A stretch of DNA of 64,000 nucleotides from Paraburkholderia rhizosphaerae. GTDB lineage: Bacteria; Pseudomonadota; Gammaproteobacteria; Burkholderiales; Burkholderiaceae. Positions within the stretch are counted from its first letter, which is position 1; each line of letters starts with the position of its first letter. Location of the stretch: assembly GCF_004366595.1 (NCBI RefSeq), contig NZ_SORE01000024.1, forward strand, positions 53,010 through 117,009, given 5' to 3'. Position numbers and translations under genes: made by a program. Under the pieces are notes generated by a model. It saw only the letters and a program-made list of their open reading frames with translations, was not told the DNA's origin and did not search any database. Shown here one piece after another: positions 26,800 to 35,294 of the stretch.

Positions 26800-28491
26800 A
26801 TGGTCCGAAACGAGGTTGCTGTCACCGTTACCTGGATTGCCACCATAGTTGCACTGATTCTCACGGTGGCTTTGCCATGGGGATATTTTCGGGTCGCCTA
26901 TGGCGCGCTTGAGAGCCAGACCGAGACCGAGGGGCAGATTCGCGCCGGACTATTGAGCCAGTTCGTCGGCGCCAATCCGGACTTGTGGATGTTTTACGAA
27001 CACAGTCTGCACGAAGCACTTTCACGCGACCCGCCACTGAGGACAGGACAGTACAACCGCATTCTCAACCTGAACGGTCAAACGGTGGACAGCGCAGGAA
27101 CGCCTCCTTCGTGGCCGACCATCGTGCGCGTCGTCGAGCTATACGATGCAGGCAAGGTAACCGGCTACCTGGAGGTCACTCGTTCAATGCGTACGGTAGT
27201 TCGCAACACAATCTTCGTGGGAATGCTAGGTTTGTTGATGGGCGCCGCGGTGTTCTTTGTGTTGCGTGTGCTTCCGCTCAGAGCCTTGCAGCATGTCACC
27301 GAAGCACTCGAAGAGGAGATCGGGAAACACGATGTGGCCAGACGGGAGGCGGAGGCCGCCAATCGCGCCAAGTCACAATTCCTCGCGGCCGCCAGTCACG
27401 ACTTGCGTCAACCGCTGCATGCACTCGGGCTGTTCGCTGCAGGCCTGACATCGGTCGTCAAGGAGCCATCCGCGCTTCGAATCGTCGCGAGGATTAACGA
27501 GTGCATCGAGATACTTGAAGAACTCTTCAACTCGCTACTGGACATATCGAAGCTTGACGCGGGCGTCATCCGGCCAGCGTTGAGTCACTTCCCGATCGAG
27601 ACTTTGTTTGGCAGATTACGAATCGAGTATGTACCGATCGCAACGGCACAGGGACTAACACTGAAGATCGTCACCAGCAACGCGTACGTCTTCAGCGACT
27701 CGATCCTGCTTGAGCAAATTCTTCGCAATCTGATCGCGAATGCAATTCGCTACACCCCGAGCGGAGGACGCGTGCTGGTGGGTTGCCGGCGTCACGCTCA
27801 GACACTTCAGGTGCAGGTCAGGGACACAGGCATCGGGATTCCGGCGGAGCAGACCGAGCGAATCTTCGAGGAGTTCTATCAACTAGGCAATGCGGAACGC
27901 GACCGTAGAAAGGGTTTGGGCCTGGGTCTCGCGATTGTGAAACGCACGGCAAAATTGCTGGGATACAACGTGCAGCTGGCGTCGAAACCAGGCGTCGGTT
28001 CCGTCTTTAGCGTGGAGGTTCCTATTGGAGACGCGCCAACGCCAACACCTGCGCGCGACGTGTCGGGAGAAGTCCTTGGGGCAAGCGCCGTTGAAGGCAG
28101 TCTCATTGCAGTAGTTGACGACGAACCGGAAATTCTCGACGGCATGCACACGCTACTGTCGCAGTGGGGTTGCCAAACTGTCTGTACCGAAACGCTGGAG
28201 GAAGCAACACAAGGACTTATCCGCCATGCGCGCCGGCCAGACGTATTTCTTGTCGACTATCGATTGCGTGAAGGCGTGTCGGGAATTAGCGTCATTCGAG
28301 ATCTTCAGGCACGCTTCGGATGCGATATTCCCGCCGTCATCATCACCGGGGAAACAGCGCCCGAAAGTCTGAGAGAGGTGAATGGAAGCGGCTATCAGCA
28401 AATCCACAAGCCGCTTTCCCCCGCCAGGCTCTACGAGTTGTTGAGTGGCCTCATCACATCTCAACGCGGAAGGCAGACCGAATTGTCATAG
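26800..28491 (+). CDS. Hybrid sensor histidine kinase with C-terminal receiver
   Basis: 563 residues from the ATG at 26800; a TTG six bases upstream is the alternative. Two transmembrane helices (about 8-32 and 128-152) bracket a small periplasmic domain. A coiled coil (EEEIGKHDVARREAEAANRAKSQFL) leads to the HisKA box ASHDLRQPLHALGLF with His200. The ATPase domain has LRNLIANAIRYTPSGG, RDTGIGIPAEQ and GLGLGLAIVKR. A receiver follows with Asp486 in VFLVDYRLREG and a late IHKPLSP. It lacks an output domain, so it must signal to another regulator, possibly the NarL-type protein at 20617-21300. Co-transcribed with the binding protein. Confidence 0.9.
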   Translation: MVRNEVAVTVTWIATIVALILTVALPWGYFRVAYGALESQTETEGQIRAGLLSQFVGANPDLWMFYEHSLHEALSRDPPLRTGQYNRILNLNGQTVDSAGTPPSWPTIVRVVELYDAGKVTGYLEVTRSMRTVVRNTIFVGMLGLLMGAAVFFVLRVLPLRALQHVTEALEEEIGKHDVARREAEAANRAKSQFLAAASHDLRQPLHALGLFAAGLTSVVKEPSALRIVARINECIEILEELFNSLLDISKLDAGVIRPALSHFPIETLFGRLRIEYVPIATAQGLTLKIVTSNAYVFSDSILLEQILRNLIANAIRYTPSGGRVLVGCRRHAQTLQVQVRDTGIGIPAEQTERIFEEFYQLGNAERDRRKGLGLGLAIVKRTAKLLGYNVQLASKPGVGSVFSVEVPIGDAPTPTPARDVSGEVLGASAVEGSLIAVVDDEPEILDGMHTLLSQWGCQTVCTETLEEATQGLIRHARRPDVFLVDYRLREGVSGISVIRDLQARFGCDIPAVIITGETAPESLREVNGSGYQQIHKPLSPARLYELLSGLITSQRGRQTELS

Positions 28492-28618
28492 CTTTAGGCT
28501 GAAGGCGCGGACCCAATCACGGACTCCACTGTGCGAGAGCACAGTGGATCGCACATGAAAGACCGAAGGTAGACCAGACCGGCCTGGCCCTGGAGAATGC
28601 ACCGTCGATGGCCCCAAC

Positions 28619-30034
28619 TCAGATGCTGACCAGGTCCGGGTGAAGGTCTCGTACAGGGCTCACTGCTTCCAGTAACGACCCCAGATGCAGGACAGTAGAC
28701 TCCGCCAGCCACGGCGCAACCAGTTGCACCGCGACAGGCAGGCCATCGCGGCTGGTACCGAAGCGCATCGAGAGGGCTGGCAGCCCCGTCACGCTGAATG
28801 GCGCGGTCGCATGCATCACGTGCAACGACGACACCGACTGACCATCGATAACGAATTCCGCGGCGTCGTGCCGGTGTGCCGCGACCGGTATGACCGGGCA
28901 CAGCAATGCGTCGTAGCGCCCGAAATATGCGGCAAAGCCGTCACGTAGCATTTCCGCCTGCTGCTCCGCCTGAACGAAGTCGTCAATTGAAGTATCCGGC
29001 GTGTCAAAGACGCCCTGCACATGTTTGAAGATCTTATCCTCGTGCCCTGCCGTTGCTTTCCGGAACGCGGGCTTGGCCTCCATCGCCTGCAGTTTCCAAA
29101 GCACGTCGAGCGTGTCGATCTGCTCGAGCACGGGGATACGCACGGGCTCCACGATGACTCCCGCCTCTTTGAGCGCCTCTGCCGCTGCCTGCACAGTGGC
29201 GGCAACATCGCGTTCGACTGGGCCGAAGAACCCCGGGTCCACCAGCCAGCCGACCCGCAGCGGCCGGCTCGGGGTCGCTCCGACACCAGTGTCCAGCGCG
29301 AGTGGGCTCGTTGAAAAGCCGTCCGCGCCGTCCGGCCCGGCCAGCAGCGAATAGCCGAGCGCAATGTCGCGAACGGTGCGCGCCATCGGGCCAATATGCC
29401 AGAACCGGCGTGGCACGCGCGGCCACACACCTGTCATCGGAATTCGCCCATGGCTTGCTTTGAGCCCAATGACACCCGTCAGCGCGGCCGGGCCGCGCAC
29501 CGAGATAGCAACATCACTGGCAAGACTGATCGGCGACATGCCAGCCGCGATCGCCGCGGAATCGCCACCGCTCGATCCACCCGGCGTGAGGTCCGGATTC
29601 CACGGGTTTCTGGTGCGTCCCGAAAGGAGGTTGTCGGTCTCGATCCAGTATGAAAACTCGGGAAGATTAGTCTTCGCGAGCAGGATGCCACCCGCCTTCT
29701 TCATGCGCGCGACGGTGGTTGCGTCGCTGTCCGGCCGGCGGCCCTTGAAGATGGGCGAGCCGCGTTGGGTCAGCACGCCGGCGGTGTCGATAGAGTCCTT
29801 CGCCGTAAACGGAACGCCATGCAGCGGTCCAAGTTCCTCTCCAGCCATAACCGCAGCCTCGGCAACCTTCGCGGCTTTGAGCGCGTCGTCCGCGATCGTG
29901 ACGATTGCGTTGAGCTCGGGGTTCAGCGCATCGATGCGGTCAAGATGCGCGTTGACGACCTCCACCGGCGACACATCTTTCGTACGAATCAACTCAGCTA
30001 ATTTCGTTGCGTCCTGATAGATGATGGATGTCAT
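28619..30034 (-). CDS. Amidase-signature hydrolase (copy 1)
   Basis: 471 residues of the amidase signature family. The Ser-cisSer-Lys catalytic set is visible: Lys in GVPFTAKDSIDTAG, the Gly/Ser-rich loop PGGSSGGDSAAIAAGM, and the nucleophile region SDVAISVRGPAALTG. C-terminal FSVTGLPALSMRFG is typical. It hydrolyses an amide (R-CONH2 or an aryl/acyl amide) in the cytoplasm; substrate unknown. It is closely similar along its whole length to the second amidase at 30854-32263. It is divergent from the TetR gene, with an 18-bp operator between them. Confidence 0.9.
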   Translation of the reverse strand: MTSIIYQDATKLAELIRTKDVSPVEVVNAHLDRIDALNPELNAIVTIADDALKAAKVAEAAVMAGEELGPLHGVPFTAKDSIDTAGVLTQRGSPIFKGRRPDSDATTVARMKKAGGILLAKTNLPEFSYWIETDNLLSGRTRNPWNPDLTPGGSSGGDSAAIAAGMSPISLASDVAISVRGPAALTGVIGLKASHGRIPMTGVWPRVPRRFWHIGPMARTVRDIALGYSLLAGPDGADGFSTSPLALDTGVGATPSRPLRVGWLVDPGFFGPVERDVAATVQAAAEALKEAGVIVEPVRIPVLEQIDTLDVLWKLQAMEAKPAFRKATAGHEDKIFKHVQGVFDTPDTSIDDFVQAEQQAEMLRDGFAAYFGRYDALLCPVIPVAAHRHDAAEFVIDGQSVSSLHVMHATAPFSVTGLPALSMRFGTSRDGLPVAVQLVAPWLAESTVLHLGSLLEAVSPVRDLHPDLVSI

Positions 30035-30091
30035 GAATTACCTTCAAGGATGATTGACATGAGTGGCGTGCACAGTCCAAACGATCGCTCT

Positions 30092-30109
30092 ACCTAGCGT
30101 TTGTTAGGT
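30092..30109. promoter_or_regulatory. TetR operator 1 (between amidase 1 and tetR)
   Basis: ACCTAGCGTTTGTTAGGT is an 18-bp inverted repeat with 7-bp arms (one mismatch) and a 4-bp centre. It overlaps the -35 (TTGTTA, 30101-30106) of a promoter whose -10 TACAAT lies 17 bp on (30124-30129), facing the TetR gene. A near-identical copy lies before amidase 2. The layout predicts autorepression and control of the divergent amidase. Confidence 0.75.
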
Positions 30110-30150
30110 CGGATGCTAGGAGGTACAATACGGTTCGTCAACACCTTTTT

Positions 30151-30741
30151 ATGGGCGATTCCGTGAAGAACCGAGCAGACATGAATTCAAGCGACAGGAT
30201 CCTGGCGGCGGCGACGGAGATCGCGCAGGCACATGGTTATGGCGGGTTGAACGTTCGTAGCCTTGCGGAAGAGGTCGGTATAAAGGCCGCGAGCCTTTAT
30301 CATCATTTTCCAAGCAAGGCCGACCTCGCGGCTGCGGTTGCCCGACGCTACTGGGAGGACGCGGCCGCCCTGCTGGAAGCGCTAGCGGCGCAAACGCGAG
30401 ATCCAGTCGAGTGTCTGCGCAGATACCCCACCGAGACGTTCCGAAAGTCGCTTGAAAACGGCAACCGCATGTGTCTCGCGAGCTTCATGACCGCCGAGTA
30501 TGACGATCTGCCCGAAGCCGTGAAGCAGGAAGTTCAGGCCTTCGCCGATGTCAACATCGCATGGCTCGCGAAGATGTTGTCGGCAGCCGGCATCGTCGGT
30601 CCGAGAGAAGCCAAAAAACGAGCCCGTTCTATCTTTTCTGCAATCGTCGGTGCTCAGCTAATGGCGCGCGGACGTTCGGATATCGCACTCTTTGACGCGT
30701 TGATCGAAGGCTATCGGGCGAGCGGGCTCTTGCCGAAGTAA
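30151..30741 (+). CDS. TetR/AcrR-family repressor of the amidase cluster
   Basis: 196 residues from the ATG at 30151; GTG 30163 or ATG 30181 are possible internal starts because no clear ribosome site is seen. The N-terminal TetR helix-turn-helix is RILAAATEIAQAHGYGGLNVRSLAEEVGIKAASLYHHFPSKADLAAAV. The C-terminal part is the ligand-binding/dimer domain of the TetR_C group (CLASFMTAEYDDLPEAVKQEV). It sits between two paralogous amidases, and matching 18-bp palindromes occur in both flanking promoter regions, so it most likely represses both genes and itself. The inducer is probably the amidase substrate or product. Confidence 0.9.
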   Translation: MGDSVKNRADMNSSDRILAAATEIAQAHGYGGLNVRSLAEEVGIKAASLYHHFPSKADLAAAVARRYWEDAAALLEALAAQTRDPVECLRRYPTETFRKSLENGNRMCLASFMTAEYDDLPEAVKQEVQAFADVNIAWLAKMLSAAGIVGPREAKKRARSIFSAIVGAQLMARGRSDIALFDALIEGYRASGLLPK

Positions 30742-30791
30742 GCGAAGGACCTGCTTGCAGCGCCAAAACCATGCCCTCCTGAAAACAGATA

Positions 30792-30840
30792 TTGACGACC
30801 GCAACGATAAGGCCTAATGTCTACCTAACAATCGTTAGGT
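30792..30840 (+). promoter_or_regulatory. Amidase 2 promoter with TetR operator 2
   Basis: -35 TTGACG (30792-30797), a 17-base spacer and -10 TAATGT (30815-30820) are followed by the perfect inverted repeat ACCTAACAATCGTTAGGT at 30823-30840 (7-bp arms, 4-bp centre). This covers the expected transcription start and ends 13 bp before the ATG at 30854. It matches operator 1 at most positions. Confidence 0.75.
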
Positions 30841-30853
30841 CGACGGGTGGGTG

Positions 30854-32263
30854 ATGAAGTCAGAGATCTTGTATCAGGACGCAACGGGACTCGCTGCACT
30901 GATTCGTGCGCGGGAGGTTTCGCCGGTCGAAGTCGTTCAGGCGCATATCGATCGGATCGAAGCCGTCAATCCCAAACTCAACGCGATTGTCTCGATCGCA
31001 CACGACGCGCTGAAAGTCGCAAAAGCATCGGAAAAAGCCGTACTGCAAGGTGACGAGCTTAAACCGCTGCACGGTGTGCCTTTTACCGTGAAGGACTCGA
31101 TCGATACCGCGGGTGTGCTGACCCAACGCGGCTCACCGATTTTCAAGGGACGCATACCTGACACCGACGCAACCAGCGTCGCCCGAATGAAAAAAGCCGG
31201 TGGCATTCTGCTCGCGAAGACAAACCTTCCCGAGTTTTCCTACTCGTTCGAAACCGACAATCTTCTCACTGGCCGTTCGAACAACCCGTGGGACCTCGAG
31301 CGCACGCCGGGCGGTTCGAGCGGCGGAGAGTCAGCAGCCATTGCCGCAGGCATGTCGCCGATCGGGCTCGGCACCGATCTTGGGAACTCAGTGCGCGGCC
31401 CTGCCGCGCAGACCGGAATCGCGTCGCTCAAGGCAACGCACGGGCGCGTGCCAATGACCGGAATCTGGCCGCGCGCACCGCGCCGCTTCTGGCATGTCGG
31501 CCCAATGGCTCGCAGTATTCGTGACCTCGCACTCGCGTTTTCGCAGTTGTCCGGTCCTGACGGCCAGGACGCATTCGCGACCAGCACCATCCCGTTTGAT
31601 GCGGGAACCGGTTATTCGCCCGACAGGCGGCTGCGCGTAGGCTGGATGGTGGAACCGGGCTTCGGGCCAGTCGATTCCGAAGTTGCAGCCACCGTTCAGG
31701 CAGCAGCGCAAGCGTTGCAGAACATCGGATGCGTTGTCGAGCCGGTACGTATACCTGCGCTCGAGCGAGACTTCGCTAATGACGTGTTCAACCGCCTGCA
31801 CATGATGGAAATGAAGCGGGAATTCGCAGTAGCAACTGCTGGGCGCAATCAGGACGAGCTGTACAGGATGGCGAAAAAAATGCTCGCGCTGCCCGATGTA
31901 TCCATGAACGACTACATCGACGCCGAACAGGCCGCAGAGCGGCTGCGTGATGGATACGCCGAATATTTCATGAAGTACGACGCGTTGATTACCCATGTGC
32001 TGCCGATACCGGCGCACAAACATGGCCTCGAAACATTCGTCATCAACGGTCAGACCTTGGACGCGAGCTATCTTCGGGGCGCGGCCGCACCGCTTAACGT
32101 CACGGGCTTGCCTGGCATTTCGATGCGTTTCGGCACCAGCCGCGAGGGGCTACCGATCAACGTTCAGGTAGTTGGCAGCTGGCAGGCCGAGTCGACTCTT
32201 TTCCATCTCGCAACCATGCTTGAATCAGTCAGCCCGGTTCGTGATCTGCGTCCTGACATTTGA
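30854..32263 (+). CDS. Amidase-signature hydrolase (copy 2)
   Basis: 469 residues from the ATG at 30854 (an in-frame GTG precedes it directly). It has the same architecture as copy 1: GVPFTVKDSIDTAG with the catalytic Lys, PGGSSGGESAAIAAGM, and TDLGNSVRGPAAQTG around the nucleophilic Ser. Much of the sequence matches copy 1 residue for residue, e.g. VLTQRGSPIFKGR and VARMKKAGGILLAKTNLPEFSY. The two differ most around the residue 300-360 helix region, which could alter specificity. It carries its own operator for the adjacent TetR protein. Confidence 0.9.
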   Translation: MKSEILYQDATGLAALIRAREVSPVEVVQAHIDRIEAVNPKLNAIVSIAHDALKVAKASEKAVLQGDELKPLHGVPFTVKDSIDTAGVLTQRGSPIFKGRIPDTDATSVARMKKAGGILLAKTNLPEFSYSFETDNLLTGRSNNPWDLERTPGGSSGGESAAIAAGMSPIGLGTDLGNSVRGPAAQTGIASLKATHGRVPMTGIWPRAPRRFWHVGPMARSIRDLALAFSQLSGPDGQDAFATSTIPFDAGTGYSPDRRLRVGWMVEPGFGPVDSEVAATVQAAAQALQNIGCVVEPVRIPALERDFANDVFNRLHMMEMKREFAVATAGRNQDELYRMAKKMLALPDVSMNDYIDAEQAAERLRDGYAEYFMKYDALITHVLPIPAHKHGLETFVINGQTLDASYLRGAAAPLNVTGLPGISMRFGTSREGLPINVQVVGSWQAESTLFHLATMLESVSPVRDLRPDI

Positions 32264-32579
32264 GCAACAAGCGACGGTTAAGCGTGACACTTGCGGAAGA
32301 CGTCGGCCGTCGAACGTACATCTTTATGCAACGAATGGCCGCATTCGTGAAGGCCCGCCTTCGCTTCGTCCACAACCGGTACAACCGGTAACACCCGGTG
32401 TAGCCTTTACCTCCTGAGTCAGGATGCCCGCACCCTGGCGGGCGAGCCTTCGCGCCCATCGTCCCCATTCCTGCGTCACCCAACTATTCGAATTTTGGCC
32501 GGACGGCGATACGAAATAAGATTCTCCCGGCAGACCTGCATCGCACGCAGGACAAATTTCCGTATGGAGAAGGCTAATC
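32264..32579. other. Intergenic region after amidase 2
   Basis: About 316 bp without a gene. It holds a tandem 9-mer, ACAACCGGT at 32372-32380 and 32381-32389, with a one-mismatch third copy just after, and a GCCCGC/GCGGGC stem at 32426-32443 without a following T-run. A ribosome site, GGAGAAGGCTAATC, leads into the next gene. Confidence 0.35.
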
Positions 32580-33047
32580 ATGCAATTGAATAGACTTGCA
32601 AGGGTGGGGGTGCGTTTTCTCGTTGCTTCGGCGCTGACCCTCACTTTGCCTGCTTTCGCTTCGGATGATGTGATTGTGCTGACAACGATCGCCGATGCGA
32701 ACGCAGGGACGAAAACCCCGGTCGATCTGGGCCAACACGGTCCGTCGCAAGGCGACATTTTTGTTTTCGATCAGCCGTTGCTGAATGACCAGCACAAGGC
32801 CATTGGCAACAACGGCGGATTCTGTATCACGGTGCGGCCTGGCGTTTTCTCGCAATGCCAATGGACCTTGCAGCTCGGTGATGGCACGATCACGGTCGGT
32901 GGGCAGGAGGCGGCGTCGGGTCCCTCGACACTGCCTGTAATAGGCACCCCGGGCGCCTATCAGCAATACGACGGAATAATAGTCACCAAACCACTACCGG
33001 ACCGCACGTTCAGCCAGATCGTCACCCTGCGCCGCATCGCCCGATAA
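32580..33047 (+). CDS. Secreted AOC-barrel (dirigent/allene-oxide-cyclase-like) protein
   Basis: 155 residues with a signal peptide ending near PAFASDDVIVL. The mature part has the eight-strand barrel pattern of the allene-oxide-cyclase/dirigent superfamily: GDIFVFDQPLLNDQHKAIGNNGGFCITVR, then QCQWTLQLGDGTITVGGQEA, then STLPVIGTPGAYQQYDGII. This order (parent-chain disulfide Cys, GT/VGG strand, and the G-A-Y turn) is typical of bacterial AOC-like proteins. Bacterial members have no firm function; plant relatives bind phenoxy radicals or oxylipins. GGAGAAGGC precedes the ATG. The next gene on the strand encodes a secreted beta-helix protein. Confidence 0.65.
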   Translation: MQLNRLARVGVRFLVASALTLTLPAFASDDVIVLTTIADANAGTKTPVDLGQHGPSQGDIFVFDQPLLNDQHKAIGNNGGFCITVRPGVFSQCQWTLQLGDGTITVGGQEAASGPSTLPVIGTPGAYQQYDGIIVTKPLPDRTFSQIVTLRRIAR

Positions 33048-33075
33048 CCGTTCTGGCCGACATGCCAAACGGTTA
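33045..33075 (+). terminator. Hairpin overlapping the stop codon of the AOC-like gene
   Basis: TAACCGTT (33045-33052, starting with the TAA stop) pairs with AACGGTTA (33068-33075). An inner TGGC/GCCA extends the stem around a CGACAT loop. There is no T-run after it, so it may end transcription weakly or only protect the message. Confidence 0.35.
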
Positions 33076-33176
33076 GGATTTGCCACAGTTGTGTCACACA
33101 ACTACCCAACCATTGAGTACCCGCCTGGCGCGGCCTCGGGTAGGGTTTGAACGACCTCGAACCCGCAGGAACTATC

Positions 33177-35294
33177 ATGACGTTTATCCTTTCCTTTCGT
33201 CGTGCACTAACCCGGTGTCAGGCACGCGTCAGCGACGCCCCATTGTTTTCGTTTCTCGCGCTCATTCTGTTTAGCGCGCCGTGCGCGGCGATGGACGTAA
33301 ATTTGACAGCTGCGGCAACCAATGCGCGTGAAAGCGGCCAGACGCCTGCATCCAATCCGATCACTTTTACCTCGCCAAACTTAAGCCTGCGCGATGTGCT
33401 GTCGTTACTCGGCAAAAACAAGGGGCTCGTCGGAAGCAGCATCGATAGTTTAAATATCGTCCTCGCGGCGGGCACCTATCGTCTCACCGCGCCGCTCGTG
33501 CTGGCTCCCGACCCGACCTGGAGCAGCACACCGATCACGATCACCGGCCCGACCAGTGGCCGGGCCATCATTACGGGCGGCAAGGTACTGTCGGGTTTCA
33601 CGCCGGTCACCGACGCCGCATCGCTCGCGCGGCTGCCGTCTGCCGCACGGGGCAGTGTGGTCGTCGCAAGCCTGACGAGCAACGGCATCACCGACCTCGG
33701 CAAGAAGCAGCGGCACGGTTATGACATCGCCATCACACCTGCTCCGCTCGAAATCTTTTTCCGTGATGCACCGATGACCGTCGCGCGTTGGCCCAACACG
33801 GGCTTCGCAAAGATCCAATCGTTGCCGAACGGGCCGACCGGCCTCACTTTTACCGTCTCGGGCGGCCACACCAGCGCATGGCAGAACGAACCCGACCTCG
33901 AAGCGATGGGTTATTGGGCGCGTGACTGGGCCGACACGACGCTTCCGGTCACGTCCGTGGACTCGTCGGGCGTACTCACACTGCAGTCGCCCGCCCCCGA
34001 GTTCGGATTGCTTCAGGGCCAACGCGTGATCATTCAAAACGCACTCTCGGAACTCGATCAGCCGGGTGAGTACTACGTGGACCGTGCTACCGCGCGCGTG
34101 TTCCTGTGGCCGCCGGCACCGATGGCCGGGGGCGATGTTCAGGCGTCCATCGTCGATACGCTGCTGACGGTCAACAACGCGGTAAATCTTACGATCCGGA
34201 ACCTCTCTTTCGATATCGCACGCGGCGATGGCATCGATCTCAACGGCGGCGGCAACATCCTGGTGCAGAACGCGATCCTGAGCAATACGGGCGACCGCGG
34301 TGCGTTTTCCAATGCGGGCAGCAGCGGCTTCGACTCGGTCATCCTTGCGCACACCGGCGAGGGCGGCATCGTGATCGTCAATGGCAATCGCACGACGCTC
34401 GCGTCAGGCAACGCTTTCGTGACCGGCAGCAACATGCATGACTTCGCGCGGCGCTCGCACGCATATCGTCCCGCGATCAATGTGGCCGGTGTAGGCGCTC
34501 GCGTGATCAACAACACGATCTATTCGGGCCCGCACGCCGCGATTATTTTCACCGGCAACAATCATGTGATCTCGGACAACGAGATCTACAACGTCGTGAC
34601 CGAAACCGCCGATGCGGGAGCGATCTACACCGGCCGCGACTGGAGCGCGCGCGGGACGGTGATCCAGGACAACTTTATCCACGACATCGGCACCACGACC
34701 GAGCCGCAAGCGACAGTCGGCGTATACCTGGATGACGAAGCGAGCGGCACGATCATCCGCCGCAACGTCTTCTCGCGCGTGAACCAGGCCGTGTTCATCG
34801 GCGGCGGTCGCGACAACATCGTCGAGGACAATCTCTTCGCAAACTCGTCGCCGGCGCTTTATGTCGATTCGCGCGGCCTGTCCTGGCAGAACCCCGACGT
34901 CATCAATCCGAGCGGCATATTCCAGACCGCGTTGCGCGCGGTGCCTTACAACCAGCCGCCCTACTCGACCCAATATCCGACGCTGCCCAATATTCTTCAG
35001 GACCACCTCGGCGCACCCGTCGGAAACGTATTCAACCGCAACATCGTGATCAATGGAAGCGAAGCCTCGATCGACCTCGGCGCGCAACCGTTCGTTACGC
35101 TCGGACAACTCTTCGACGCGAGTAGTGTCGTGTTTGCAAGGGCGATCGCAGACGCTGACCGTACGACCTACGACGACTTCGCCCTTTCTCCGTCGTCGCC
35201 TGCCATTGCCTCGGGTTTCATGCCTTCATTGTTCGGGACACCGGCGGCGCTGCTGGCGCCGCCCATCGCCGCGGCTTCGACGGCCCAAAGGTAG
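33177..35294 (+). CDS. Secreted right-handed parallel beta-helix protein
   Basis: 705 residues from the ATG at 33177 after CCCGCAGGAACTATC. A long signal region ends near SAPCAAMDVN. After an N-terminal domain with LAAGTYRLTAPLVL and ITGPTSGRAIITGGKVLSGF, residues from about 330 on form a parallel beta-helix: VNNAVNLTIRNLSFDIARGDGI, VQNAILSNTG, GVGARVINNTIYSGPHAAIIFTGNNHVISDNEIYNVV and IIRRNVFSRVNQAVFIGGG repeat the coil pattern. These proteins are usually polysaccharide lyases/hydrolases or adhesin-like. No catalytic set can be assigned with confidence. Probably periplasmic or extracellular. Confidence 0.85.
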   Translation: MTFILSFRRALTRCQARVSDAPLFSFLALILFSAPCAAMDVNLTAAATNARESGQTPASNPITFTSPNLSLRDVLSLLGKNKGLVGSSIDSLNIVLAAGTYRLTAPLVLAPDPTWSSTPITITGPTSGRAIITGGKVLSGFTPVTDAASLARLPSAARGSVVVASLTSNGITDLGKKQRHGYDIAITPAPLEIFFRDAPMTVARWPNTGFAKIQSLPNGPTGLTFTVSGGHTSAWQNEPDLEAMGYWARDWADTTLPVTSVDSSGVLTLQSPAPEFGLLQGQRVIIQNALSELDQPGEYYVDRATARVFLWPPAPMAGGDVQASIVDTLLTVNNAVNLTIRNLSFDIARGDGIDLNGGGNILVQNAILSNTGDRGAFSNAGSSGFDSVILAHTGEGGIVIVNGNRTTLASGNAFVTGSNMHDFARRSHAYRPAINVAGVGARVINNTIYSGPHAAIIFTGNNHVISDNEIYNVVTETADAGAIYTGRDWSARGTVIQDNFIHDIGTTTEPQATVGVYLDDEASGTIIRRNVFSRVNQAVFIGGGRDNIVEDNLFANSSPALYVDSRGLSWQNPDVINPSGIFQTALRAVPYNQPPYSTQYPTLPNILQDHLGAPVGNVFNRNIVINGSEASIDLGAQPFVTLGQLFDASSVVFARAIADADRTTYDDFALSPSSPAIASGFMPSLFGTPAALLAPPIAAASTAQR

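Noticed and set aside
33450..34352. 300-codon open frame on the minus strand
   Set aside because: Antisense to the beta-helix gene; no family resemblance.
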